This document shows positions 1 to 10,582 of a DNA stretch of 64,000 bases, in pieces. The stretch comes from Schizophyllum amplum (lineage: Eukaryota; Basidiomycota; Agaricomycetes; Agaricales; Schizophyllaceae). Where the stretch lies: assembly GCA_007026445.1 (NCBI GenBank), contig VDMD01000003.1:620001-684000 (forward strand), in the 5' to 3' direction. Each line of letters begins with the position of its first letter. Positions within the stretch are counted from its first letter, which is position 1. Under the pieces are notes generated by a model, which saw nothing but the letters and a program-made list of their open reading frames with translations, had not been told where the DNA came from and ran no database searches. The position numbers and the translations under genes are program-made.

Positions 1-854
1 CGAAGTGCAGCGCCTGGAACATGTTGGCGGGCACGATGGTGGTGGGCCAGTAGGCGATGGACGGGTAGACGAGCGCCTCCTGGAGCAGGCCGGCGAAGGC
101 GTAGCCGACGAGCTGGGAGGCGAGCAGCGTGAAGATGGCGATACCCGGGTTGACCTCGTTGTTGTAGTAGAGGTCCTGGACGGAGATGACCTGGATGGCG
201 GTGGCGGAGCCGCTGGCGGTGTAGGCCATGATGAGCGCGGCGGCGTGCTCCTTGATGTTGAAGGGGCCGGGGTTGATGTACCTGAGGAGACCCCATGACG
301 GGATGATCTGGGAGGCGAGACGTTAGCGAGATGGCAGTGACGGTGATGGAAATAGTACCTTCTCCCATGCCTTGCCGACAAAGTAGATCATGATGATGAG
401 GAAACCTTGCGAGACGTTGAGCGTCTGAGGCTTAAAGTAGTAGAGCTGGGCGAGGACGGAGCTGGGGAAAGGTCAGTGGATGTGTGCGCGCCGGGATGGG
501 TGGCACATACCCAAAGGCGGAGAAACCGAGACCGAGGAAGAGCATGCGGAATGTGACGACGGGCAACTCGTAGTCGTCCCGTGTGGACAAGACCTTGACG
601 GCCACGTCGTGTGCGTTCTCGACCTGATTGGGATGTTAGAGTGTGCGCCGCGGACGAAGGGCGGCGCTTACCTTGTAGTCGGCGTCGCTACCCTCGCCGG
701 CAGCAATACGGTCAGCGAGCTCGTTCGCCTTTTGGAGGCGAATGTCATCGGTGGCATCCTGAGGGAGCTTGTCGATGGAAGTGTCGGAGCCGAGCTTCTC
801 GACGTCGACGACGCCCGAGACGGGCGCCTTTGCATCTTCGTCCTTCATGTCCAT
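1..854 (-). CDS. Oligopeptide transporter, OPT family (N-terminal part, cut by window edge)
   Basis: This is a proton-coupled small-peptide importer of the plasma membrane. The ATG at 854 (MDMKDEDAK) is preferred over an in-frame ATG at 884. Exons run 854-672, 623-511, then one ending near 360 and one running off the left edge near 310. The hydrophilic N-terminus leads into VVTFRMLFLGLGFSAFG, the typical first OPT helix following the 'xPVxTFRxW' style motif. Later exons read YYFKPQTLNVSQGFLI, WGLLRYINPGPFNIKEH and TASGSATAIQVISVQDLYY, all characteristic of fungal OPT proteins, and then PSIAYWPTTIVPANMFQALHF at the edge. Introns are about 50 nt with GTAAGC/GTATGT donors. Only the first third or so of a protein usually 700-900 residues long is present. 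The family call is firm; the substrate is not known from sequence. Confidence 0.88.
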
Positions 855-1975
855 GACGGATGGTAGGGAGTGAAGGGGGAGCACCGAGGGGGAGTCGAGG
901 GCTTCGGGGTGCGCTGGCGGGGGTTCTTATAGCTTGCGGCTGTGGAGGGGATGATGCATGATGGGGACGAGACCACGTCAGGGATGGTGCATGCGGTCGA
1001 TTTGGCGTCCACATGCAACGCTCCCAATAGAGGTTGAATAGCACGCCACTAAAGCCGACGTTGAGTGACCTGGACGCGGACACGGATTTGCCCATTCCGT
1101 TCCTGTCCCGCGTCCTTCTTCCGGCCTCGTCGGTCGAGTGCAGGCAGGTCTTTGAGAATTAGAAGCCAGTCGAGAAGCCAACAAAGCGTTTACGGTGGCG
1201 CGCGTAGGGCGTGGTTGCCCGCACGCGACGCCATGTCGAACAGGACGATAGCAAGAATAAACGGGCAGATAAGCGCGCTATATTCGGTCCGCAAGGGGCT
1301 TTATCAGAAAATGATCCGCGGAGTGTCCGCAATCGCTCGAGTTCAATTGGACGGCGTTCGGAGCTTCGTGGTGGTGCGTCGGAGTGGGCGCGTGCGAAGT
1401 TGGGCAGACTTGTGTGCGAATGGTGCGCTGAAACTGAGTGAAGGGCTGCTTTATGGGGATGCCCTGGCGGTATATAGACACACGCTTTGCAGGTGTCCGA
1501 AGGCACATCCGAGGGGTCGTTGGGCCTGAGCATGCGCTTCGGGAGAGCAATTGTCAATGAAAACAGGTTCCGAGGAAGGCTCCGTATGTTCTGCGTGAAC
1601 GAGCAGCCAGGCGTCGAGCGGAATGGGCAGAACTTTCCAGAGCGAGCCCTGAGCAGGCCAGACGTCGTCGGGTGTTGGCTAGAGCGGCGATGGCGGCAGA
1701 CGTTTGCTATTGAGTCGAGAGACCGACAACAGCGGGATGGATGTTTATGCCGCGGTTTGGCCTTCGGGCAAGGCCATGTGTAGTCCAATGGGGTGAAATT
1801 GATAGAGGTGCACTCTGAAGGTAGCGGAGGAGAGATCATGAGCGACGATGTTCGTCGTTGGGTGCAAGCGGCGCTCGCGGGTCGGCAACACCCGTGAATA
1901 AGAGCACGCGAGTTGCACGTGCTGTCCGCGTCCGCGCCTGTCACTGTCATCGACGCCGTCCTCATCTTTGCGACG
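855..1975. other. Intergenic region between divergent OPT and DnaJ genes
   Basis: About 1.1 kb lies between two divergently transcribed genes. Open frames occur on both strands, but none has family-like sequence, splice-consistent extension or conserved motifs. The region probably holds both promoters. No convincing TATA box or repeat was found. Confidence 0.5.
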
Positions 1976-4900
1976 ATGGCGCCCCTTCCGTCGCGGCCGG
2001 TGTTCCAATATCCATTGTTTCTGTCCACGTGCGGCCGGTGCAACGCGCAGGTCGAAGTCGCTGTGCCCTCCCCGCGCCCAAAGGCCGGCAGCCTGCTCGA
2101 CGTGCAATGCTTCCAGTGCCGGACCACATACACGCACGCGCTCTACCCGCCCCAGATCATCGAATCCAGCGCACCCGGCCCGAGCTCCCCACCGCCCACC
2201 TCCCCCCGCCGCTCCGCCCATGGCCCCGGCGCGTCCACGCCGCGCAAGACGCGCAAGATCGGCACCCAGGAGAGCCCCCTCGAGATGGCCTACTACGACA
2301 TCCTCGCCGTCCCCGTCGACGCCACCACCGACGAGATCAAGAAGGCATACCGTGCGTGCCACACAACCCCACCCTACTCCTGCTCACCCTACCCCCAGGC
2401 CGCGCGGCCATCAAACACCACCCCGACAAGAACCCCGATGACCCCCACGCCCAAGAGCGCTTCCAAGAGATCGCCATGGCCTACCAGACCCTCTCCGACC
2501 CCGCCCTGCGCGCCAAATACAACGAGTTTGGCTCCAAGGAGAGCGCACCAGAGGGCGGCTTCGTCGACCCAGAGGAGATCTTTGGCGCCATCTTTGGCGG
2601 CGCGCCCTTCGTCCCCATCATCGGCCACATCAGCCTCGCCCGCGATATGAAAGAGGCCCTGCAGGAGGCCGACGAGGAGGTCGACCTGATCGCCCCAAGG
2701 GACGCGAAGGGGAAGCTCCTGCTCAGCGAGGAGGAAAAGACGAAGCGGGATGACAAGCGCCGGCGGAAGACGCAGGAGGTGGGTGGGTTTGGCGCTGATA
2801 GCCCCGTGGCTGACGAGGTGTGCAGAAAGAGGCCGCGAGGGAGGAACGCGTGAAGGAGCTCGTCCGCAATCTCGAGCAGAAATTGGGCAAGTTTGCAGAG
2901 GTCGCGTCCGGCCCGGACGACGCTGCCGTCGCCCACAGCTGGCGCGAGATGTGCAAGATCGAGGCCGAGTGAGTATCCCCCCTCCTCATACTCATTCTAC
3001 TCCCCATACCCTCCCCACCCTAACCAATCCCCCTCCCCAGCGAACTCAAAGACGAGTCCTACGGCGTCGACCTCCTCCAGACCGTCGGCTTCATCTACGC
3101 CTCAAAGGCAAAGCACCACCTCGCCACGAACCAGACCTTCTTCGGCGTCGGCGGCTGGGTGCACAACATCCAGGGAAAGTACCATGTGTTTAGCGAGACG
3201 TGAGTAGTTGTTTCCGTTTCACACTGCTGTCGTTCCCACCTCCCGGTCCCTCCCCTCTTCTCCCTTTTACTTCCCCTCACCCACCCCCCCTCTCCCTTTC
3301 TTCCCCCCCTCTCCCTTTCTTCCCCCCCTCCCCCTCCTCCCTTTTACTTCCCCTCCACCCCCTTCTCCCTCTTCCCCATCCCCTCACCCCCTCCCCCCTT
3401 CTCCCGGTCCCTTCCGCCTTTCCCCCCTCCACCCCCTTCTCCCTCTTCCCCATCCCCTCACCCCCTCCCCCCTTCTCCCGGTCCCTTCCGCCTTTCCCCC
3501 CTCCACCCCCTTCTCCCTCTTCCCCATCCCCTCACCCCCTCCCCCCTTCTCCCGGTCCCTTCCGCCTTTCCCCCCTCCACCCCCTTCTCCCGGTCCCTTC
3601 CGCCTTTCCCTCCCCTCCACCCCCTTCTCCCTCTCCCCTCCCACCTCTCCCCTTACCCCTCCCACTCGGCCCCCCTCCCACTCGGCCCCCCTCTCCTCCC
3701 CACCCTCCCCTCTCCCCTCGCCCCCTTCTTCACTTCCACTCCCTACAATAATCCAAAAAACACCCCTCCCCTTCCCCCTCCCCTCTCCTCCTCCCCTCCC
3801 TCTCCTCCTCCCCTCCCCTTCCCCCTCCCCTCTCCTCCTCCCCTCCCCTTCCCCCTCCCCTCTCCTCCTCCCCTCCCCTTCCCCCTCCCCTCTCCTCCTC
3901 CCCTCCCCTTCCCCCTCCCCTCTCCTCCTCCCCTCTCCTCCTTCGCCCCCCCTCCCCACCCACCTCTCCCTCCCCTCACCCTCTCCCCTCCCGCCCTCTC
4001 CCCTTCCCCTCACCCCCCCCCCCACCTCTCCCTCACCCCACCACCCCTTCACCCTCCCGTCCCCCCACCCCCCAAAAATGATCAAAAAAACTCCTCCCAA
4101 AAAAACAAAATTAAAAAAAAACCACCCCACCCACTAACCACCCCCCACACCCCATCTAACCTTCTAACACCCCCCCCCCCACACCACAGCATGTCCACCG
4201 TCCGCTCCGCGCTCGAGCTCAAGTCCGTCTTCGACCAGATCCAGGCCGCCGAGAAGGCCGGCAACCTCTCCCCGGAGGAGAAGCGCCGGCTGGAGGAGCA
4301 GGCGGCGGAGAAGGGGTTGCAGGCGTTGTTTAAGGTGAGTTTGGTGGGCGAAGTGGTTTTTTTCGTTTTGTGGGGAGGGGGAGGTGTGAGGGGGAAGGGG
4401 ATGTTGTTTTTTTTGGAGGAGGAGGGGTTCTTTCTGTGAGAGGGGTTATGGGGAAAGGGAAAGGGGAAGGGGGAGGGGGTGGGGAAGCGGGTGGCTTGTT
4501 ATCCACGCAGAGAAAATGCTACTTTGTCGCGATAGTTGGATCGTCCGCGTCGAGGAAGTGTCCGCACTCACTCACTCACCACCCCCCTCCCATCACCCCC
4601 TCCCCCCTTCTTTGCCCCTTCACCCTCACCCCCGCCCTCCCACCCCCAACCCCCTCACCCCTTTTTTTCACCCCTACTCACACTTTGTTCATCTATACCG
4701 AACCCCACTAACACCCCACCCCTCCTAACACCCCCTAACACCCCAACCCTACTAACACCCCACCCCCAAACAGGGCACCAAACTCGAAATCGAATCCGTC
4801 CTCCGCGAGACCTGCGACCGGGTGTTGACGGACCCGAACATCAGCCCCGCGAAGGCGCAGCTGCGCGCGGTGGCGTTGCAGATTATGGGTGCGTGTTTGG

Positions 4901-5549
4901 GCTGTTTGATTGGGTTGGGGGCGAAGAGGTTTTTGGGGCGAAGAGGTTGGGGTGAAGAGGTTGGGGTGAAGAGGTTGGGGTGAAGAGGTTTGCGCTCACG
5001 TGTGTCTGTCTGTCTTGCATGCGTGTGCTTGCGTTGCAATCAATCCCCCTCCACCACCACCCTTTCCCTCCCCTCTCACCCTTTCCCTCTTCTCTCCCTT
5101 TCCCTCTCCTCCCTCCCTTCCCCTCCCTTACCGCTTCTCCCCTCCCACCCTCCCCCTCTCCCACCCTCCCCCTCTCCCCCTCTCCCTCCCTCCCCCTCTC
5201 CCCCTCGCCTCTCCCCCTCGCATCTCCCCCCTCTCCCTTTCACCCCCTCCCTCACACCCTCGCATCGCCAACTAAAAACAAAGAAATCTAACACACCTTC
5301 CCCTCTCCCCTCTCCCCCTCCCTCCCTCCTTTCCCTCTCCCTACCCCCACACCCTCCTTCCTCCCTCTCTTCCTTCACCCAACCCAACCTCACCCCCCCT
5401 CACCCCCCCAACCTAACCTAACACTTGCTCACCCCCACCCCACAGGCGAAGCCTACATGGCGGTGAAAAAGCCCGAGGGCCTAATCGGGGACGATAGCGA
5501 GTATGTGCGGATTGAGACGAGGAGTAGTCGGGCGGGGGCTGGGAGGTAG
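1976..5549 (+). CDS. DnaJ (Hsp40) co-chaperone with C-terminal DnaJ-X domain, Caj1/Djp1 type
   Basis: This is an Hsp70 co-chaperone that stimulates ATP hydrolysis through its J domain. Predicted length is 473 aa from seven exons: 1976-2351, 2399-2778, 2826-2968, 3041-3199, 4190-4334, 4774-4888, 5446-5549. All junctions keep frame. The J domain (about residues 104-170) starts MAYYDILAVPVDATTDEIKK. Its HPD tripeptide is at about 133-135 (AIKHHPDKNPDD), split from helix II by intron 1. Downstream lie DPEEIFGAIFGG, a charged helix and the DnaJ-X region (VGGWVHNIQGKYHVF, LKSVFDQIQAAEK). An N-terminal extension of about 100 residues carries two CxxC pairs (CGRC, CFQC), unusual for the class. The first three introns are 47-72 nt; introns 4-6 are 990, 439 and 557 nt and packed with C/T repeats. 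ATG 1976 was chosen over the in-frame ATG at 1913 for its context. Cytosolic or peroxisome-linked by family; location is inferred. Confidence 0.9.
3361..3600 (+). repeat. Minisatellite with 74-bp unit in DnaJ intron 4
   Basis: A pyrimidine-rich unit beginning CCTTCTCCCTCTTCCCC restarts at 3361, 3435 and 3509, an exact 74-bp period, followed by a shortened copy from 3583. Each unit includes the only G-containing island (CCCGGTCCCTTCCGCC). It lies wholly inside intron 4 (3200-4189). Confidence 0.85.
3811..3930 (+). repeat. Perfect 30-bp tandem repeat, four copies, in DnaJ intron 4
   Basis: The 30-bp block starting CCCTCCCCTTCCCCCTCCCC begins at 3811, 3841, 3871 and 3901 with no visible differences. 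Degenerate partial copies lie on both sides (about 3762-3810 and 3931-3950). It is pure C/T on the plus strand. Confidence 0.88.
5046..5430 (+). repeat. C/T-rich low-complexity tract in DnaJ intron 6
   Basis: This is a nearly unbroken CCCCTCT-type pyrimidine tract filling most of intron 6 (4889-5445). It resembles the tracts in introns 4 and 5 but lacks a clean long period. The intron begins with a small G-rich tandem block (GAAGAGGTTGGGGT, about 4935-4990). Confidence 0.75.
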
Positions 5550-5685
5550 GGTAGTGGGAGGGGGCTGGGAGGTAGGGGAGGGGAGTTAGGGGTGGGTGGT
5601 AGGGGTGGGAGGCAGGGAGGGGGGGGGAGAGAAAGCAGGGTGGGAGAGGGAGGGGGGAGGCAGAGACAGACACGGACGACGTGCC
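5550..5685 (+). other. G-rich 3' flank of the DnaJ gene
   Basis: Immediately after the stop codon the plus strand becomes purine-rich, with many GGGG runs (about 5550-5665). This is the opposite base bias to the preceding introns. Several closely spaced runs of three or more G could form G-quadruplexes in the transcript's 3' region or pair with the C/T introns. Confidence 0.6.
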
Positions 5686-5742
5686 GCGGGAGGTGCTTCA
5701 ACTTGTACATTATATATACACTTCACGATGTGGGATTTGTTA

Positions 5743-6864
5743 GTCTGATAGCAAACGCGCCCCCGATATCGGCTGCGCGGGTAATGCTACACGTGATGCT
5801 TCCCACGATTTCGCGCATAGACCGGAAAAGTACCGTGACCTGTCAAACGCGTCTCCAATATAGCACACGACGCGTCTTTCGACGCGCCAGGGCGCGCCCG
5901 TCCTTCCAATTCGTGTCTGAGCAATGCAGGAATACTACCTGATATATACTTGTCATAAAGATACAAGAATTCCAAGAACTACATGCTCACCAACTAGTAG
6001 ACCACTGTCACGCGCGTCCCGACCCCCGCGACAGGCTCTCCGTGAGTCTGACCTAGAGGTGGTCGAAGCCTGCAATGTTTGACGCCCTTAAGGCCCCAGC
6101 GCGCAAAGGCGACGGTAAATAGTCAACACGCGAGTGCGCGAGACGATTGTCGACCTGGCGAAGGCGGAACCTTGGCGAAGCACGAGCAGGTGCCGAGAAC
6201 ACTGATTATGTAATTCGTAAGCAGCGCCGCACTTCGGATATTCAGGATGCGTCCTGTGGGAGCCGCGGCGTTGCGGGTGTTCTTGGGGTATGTGTTGAGG
6301 GCATGGAGAGTTGGTGGATTGGTGGCACGAAAACGACTGAATGTTGCGGACGGGATGAGAGACACGACGAGAGGGGACGAGGGCAACAAGTTGTCAGAGA
6401 CTTGTGGATCTTCTTGTTCTCGAGTCTTGCAAGTTGCGAGGGGCCATTCGGAGACTTCCGTGGTCTCGGCATTCATAGGTCTAGGGACGCCTGTCCTCAG
6501 CTTGAGTTGCTGCATCGAGCGAGTTGCGGTGGACGCGCCGGATGGCTTCATGGTCGCGGGGAAGGTCCCGATGCGGTGGAGCACTGCGGAGTCTGTGCAA
6601 GCCTCTGTTGACTCGAGAGGGTCTTTCATGTCATGGCATATCAAAGCTTGAGTGAATATACAGGGCCTAATGGCAGCAGAAAGACGAACATGGCCCAGGG
6701 CAGCACATGGCGCGCCCTGGCGCGTCGAAAGACGCGTCGTGTGCTATATTGGAGACGCGTTTGACAGGTCACGGTACTTTTCCGGTCTATGCGCGAAATC
6801 GTGGGAAGCATCACGTGTAGCATTACCCGCGCAGCCGATATCGGGGGCGCGTTTGCTAGCAGAC
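5743..6864. repeat. Inverted repeat 1 (arms 5743-5898 and 6709-6864)
   Basis: Two 156-bp arms are reverse complements of each other, with one mismatch seen near the outer ends (GTCTGATAGC against GTCTGCTAGC). They are separated by 810 bp. Each arm ends on the inner side with the GGCGCGCC palindrome. No target-site duplication was seen outside the arms, and no transposase-like frame lies in the spacer. It could be a foldback-type element or a local inverted duplication. Confidence 0.85.
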
Positions 6865-7036
6865 GTCCGATTACTCGATCGGACTCTGCCTTGGGAGACT
6901 AGGGATTTGTGCACGATTCGGTGTCCTCCGCCTCGCACAAGTATGTCGCAGGTTCGGGCTAGGAAGAATTTCGCGAGGTTTGTCATGCTGGTCTACGGCT
7001 TCGAAGCCTACAGCGCTTACTCATGCGCATACATAC

Positions 7037-7814
7037 TAAGATTGGGGCCAAGCAAGACCGCGGTAGGTCACATGACTGATCACGCCTTGTCCCAATCCGG
7101 ACGACGCGCGTCGAAAACACTCATTAAGCGCGCGTCCTCGCAGGCTCAGAGCTTGCCCCCCAAATCCACTCAACAATATCTCTTCCCCAACATGTTCAGA
7201 GCTCTCAGAAATAAAATCAGAACTTTTTGCCAAAGATCCGTCGTGAAATTAGAATTTCTTCAGTGATTGGGACCTCCATGAAACAGAGGCACTCACAGCC
7301 TATGCTGCACCCGCAGACATACGGTTCTTGGATATATACGATAGGATGAGGTTGTCGGCTACCCTGGAGCCATACTAGAGACCATATGCATCTTGTGTTA
7401 AAGAGCTTCCCTGGGGTGCACCATCCAGAGGAGGTGATCCTGGGCTGACTTCACTTCGAGCTGGGACCAAGGAAAAGGTTCAGTCTATAGCAGCTATGAC
7501 CTTGATTCAGCAGAATCATCGCGAAAAGCAATCGTCAAGGGCGTATGTACCACTGGATTCAGCGCGTCGGGGCATGCACATCATGGGCTAGAGAAATTCT
7601 AATTCCGCGACGGATCTTTGGCAAAAAGTTCTGATTTTATTTCTGAGAGCTCTGAACATGTTGGGGAAGAGATATTGTTGAGTGGATTTGGGGGGCAAGC
7701 TCTGAGCCTGCGAGGACGCGCGCTTAATGAGTGTTTTCGACGCGCGTCGTCCGGATTGGGACAAGGCGTGATCAGTCATGTGACCTACCGCGGTCTTGCT
7801 TGGCCCCAATCTTA
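7037..7814. repeat. Inverted repeat 2 (arms 7037-7259 and 7592-7814)
   Basis: Two 223-bp arms starting TAAGATTGGGGCC are near-perfect reverse complements (differences seen only around GTGAAATT/GCGGAATT). They enclose a 332-bp spacer without a gene. The arms are rich in CGCG and include a CGACGCGCGTCG palindrome. No flanking target-site duplication was seen. A transcript through it could fold into a long hairpin. Confidence 0.87.
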
Positions 7815-8110
7815 TGGTTCTCGAATTCTGTCATGCAGTGGTCATCGTAGCCGTATACAGATGGTGAAGCTTCTCAACCGAAGCAAGCGTCGTAGGAAGG
7901 ACAATTCTCGTCTACCACCAGCGAAGACGTTCAATGGCGTTGCGCCCCACATTGGAACGCGGGACGTTGGAGCGTATTCGCACGGGGGTCTCGCCCAACT
8001 CTCGAAGAGTGCCTTGTAGTCACGCGTCAGCCCATGGGTAGTCAAGAAAACAAGAAAGCAAAGCCCGGAACGAGTCTGGCGGGCAAATATCAATACAACT
8101 TGTAACGCGC

Positions 8111-9177
8111 TCAAGGCCGCTCCTCAACAGCCTCCAGCCTCTCTACTTGCCGATCCCGCACCGCCTCCTGCCAGCGCTGCAGCCTCGCCGTCTCATGCAC
8201 CAAAAACCCATATATCCTGGGCCGATACCGCTCCACATTCTTCGCCGCCGCCGCCGTGCTCACCCCCTCCCCCACCCCCTCCACCGGCAGCACCTCCGCC
8301 TCCTCCCGCATCCGCCGCCGCGTGCCGCGCGCGTCACCTCCCGCGCCTGCCGCGCCCGCGCCCGTATCCGGCGGGCCGACCTTGGGCGGGATGAGGTTCG
8401 GGTAGACGAGGAAGAGGAGGTGGGGGAAGGTGGTGCCAAAGTACGCGCCGTCGATGCTGCCGTGGCGGGAGGACTTGGGGGAGTAGATGTCCTCGCAGCG
8501 GCCGCAGTAGAGCTTGACCGATTTCTCATACGGGATGTCGGTGAGGCCGACGGGGAGGAGGGGCTGCGCGGCGCAGAGCACGCGGGGGCATTTGCCGAAG
8601 TCGGCGCGCTTGTATTTCTCGAGCTTGGACGACATCAGTGTTGGGCTGGGCGGGAGGTGTGAGGGGGCGTACCATTTTGGCGAGCCCTCGTGCGGTGACT
8701 ATCCATCGTGCGTGGATGAGGCCGTACAGTAACCGGGCCTGCACGTCCAGAGACCCGCGCATCTCGTCTTGCATCTCGTCATCTGCATACACTATTCAGT
8801 AGCATACACGACAGGGGGAGACACCCAACATACCGAGATTGTCTGTAATAAGATCGAGCGCCTGCGAGTAATTCGCAACCTCGTTGTTGAGCCCCGTCAA
8901 GTTAAAGCGGTCGAGAATAAAGTCCTCGTCGACCTCGCAAAAGTACTCATTGCCCTTCGAAGACAGAAACCACGATATCCACTGCAGACATCGCATGAGG
9001 CGATGGGGAAAATCGTGTCAATGGGTTGCGCACCGAGCTGGTTTGGAGGGAGGAAAATGCGTCGTCAACTTCCTATCTCACCGAGGAGGAGGAGGAGGAG
9101 GAGGAGGAGGGGGGGTTGACCTACCTAGAGTAGTCCGAGTCTGAGCCCGTCGACACGTCCTCCATCCTGGACATCAT
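8111..9177 (-). CDS. CKB1: Casein kinase 2 regulatory (beta) subunit
   Basis: This is the regulatory beta subunit of the CK2 Ser/Thr kinase, which forms a dimer and docks the catalytic subunits. Exons read 9177-9125, a proposed 4-nt exon 9037-9034, 8981-8834, 8782-8673 and 8623-8111. With the tiny exon the coding length is 828 nt (275 aa). Without it exon 1 and exon 2 are out of phase. Diagnostic sequence: [51 protein letters not shown], and the zinc site CPRVLC (C-x4-C) plus CGRC (C-x2-C). Then comes [18 protein letters not shown]. The acidic N-terminus SGSDSDYS fits known autophosphorylation regions. The C-terminal tail is low-complexity (A/G-rich) before [19 protein letters not shown]. The first intron region contains a (GGA)n tract. 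Confidence 0.9.
9083..9110 (+). repeat. (GGA)n microsatellite in CK2-beta 5' intron
   Basis: About nine GGA units (CTC on the coding strand) lie between coding exon 1 and the next exon of the CK2-beta gene, just downstream of the intron's donor site. Confidence 0.8.
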
Positions 9178-10582
9178 GCTCGGGAACGCGGCAAGGTCGC
9201 GGCAGACGAGCGGCAGGACACAAGGACAGCCGTGGTGGCTATGCAGATCGATGGCGTTTGCCGGGGTTATACTTCCCACGTTGCCTCACCCACTCGAGCT
9301 CTTGTCTGGCTCTTGTCTCTGACCTTCTTGAATGTACTTCGGCTTCCTTGTCGAAAGCCATGATTGGAGAACCTCGCTCCTCACAGAAGCGATTCCGTAT
9401 TATGGTGGATGTAAGTAGTGTCCGGAAATTATCACAACACCGAAATCTTCGTCCGACCGATGAAGAATTCGCTCACAAAAATTCGAAGGTCTGACAGATT
9501 CAAAAAGCTTGTGCCGCTACTTAAGTCCCGCGCTTACACTTGTATCCCAAGCTGCGTGGGGCAGCCTGGGCCTCTCCGCTGTCTCGTGCGCCCAGCAGCG
9601 ACCGACCAAGTCGCTCTCAGCGGCGTGACACGTCCGCCAGAGCGCGCCGACCACGGCCGCCGTCGCGCACCCATCGAGCACGCTTACTGAGTCAATAGCG
9701 ACTCTCTGGGCATCGCCCTACATAGTGAGCGGATTCGCAGGCGAACATCACGTCACGCGTCCCGTCGACGTCGAGAGGCGCGACACTGGCGCCGGCGGCA
9801 TATGGTACACGCCGACAACCCGTCGAGGACTTTGAAGACCGAACTGACGCCGTCGTCTGCAAGGGCCCCATGGCCATGTAGGTGGTATGGGAGGGGGCGG
9901 CCGGAGCGAGCGAAGGCGGGCAGACTGTCACACATCACGGCGCGTGAGGACCACTGGCTGCACACCCCAACGTATCCATTAAACAGCCCCCAAACTTTGA
10001 GGTCGAACCGCACCCGACCTCCGTTTTTCTTCGGCTCATCTGACCTTGTGATTTTTCTGCACCTCTAATTTTATCTTCCGGAAAGTATAACGCCCCCATG
10101 AGCTCACCCCTCTCCCCGCCTTGGAATACTTACGTGTCGCAGCGCACCTAGCATATGAAGTTCTCGCGCAGGTACCACCGCATGGTTGCGACGTTTTAGC
10201 CTACTAGCATTTGGGAAGAGCCATTCAATGAAGGTGAGTTTATTTCGAGCCAGGGACCGAGTTCATCGTATCATCGCCCGACACAACGTCTTCTGTATTT
10301 TCTCTATCGTCTCTCCGATTTCAGACCACCCGCGGTTACTTAGGCTCGAATAGATCAGGTGGCCGTCGCGCGGGAACCAGGTGAGAAAATGAACCACGAA
10401 ATGAATCTCAACACAGCCGAAGGCAACGCATAGAAGAACCTCGACATGCCGTATCCTCCGAGAGCGGACGGAGGGCGGCGCGACACGTAGATAACAGTCC
10501 CCCGTCTCCACCAGCCAGCCTGTCTCCCGCCTTACTCGCCCCACCCACTACGCCCACATTTTCGCTCTCGCGCACCTTGACG
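9178..10582. other. Intergenic region upstream of CK2-beta and first DUF6535 gene
   Basis: No gene was recognised in 1.4 kb between divergent genes. The segment from about 10440 to 10582 resembles the sequence before the second DUF6535 gene (14790-14904): both have a GGCGCGAC motif and a C/T-rich leader ending just before the ATG. It is therefore probably promoter and 5' UTR. Confidence 0.55.

Noticed and set aside
1159..2133. 324-codon open frame on the minus strand
   Set aside because: It overlaps the DnaJ start, has no recognisable motif and has odd composition. It is likely a chance frame in GC-rich DNA.
3208..4137. Long open frames (300 and 248 codons) of Pro/Ser/Leu or Gly/Glu/Arg composition on both strands
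   Set aside because: They arise from the C/T tandem repeats in DnaJ intron 4. They have no codon structure beyond the repeat and lie between splice sites that keep the DnaJ frame.
6123..6644. 173-codon minus-strand frame in the spacer of inverted repeat 1
   Set aside because: No family resemblance, no splice-linked extension and no transposase motif.
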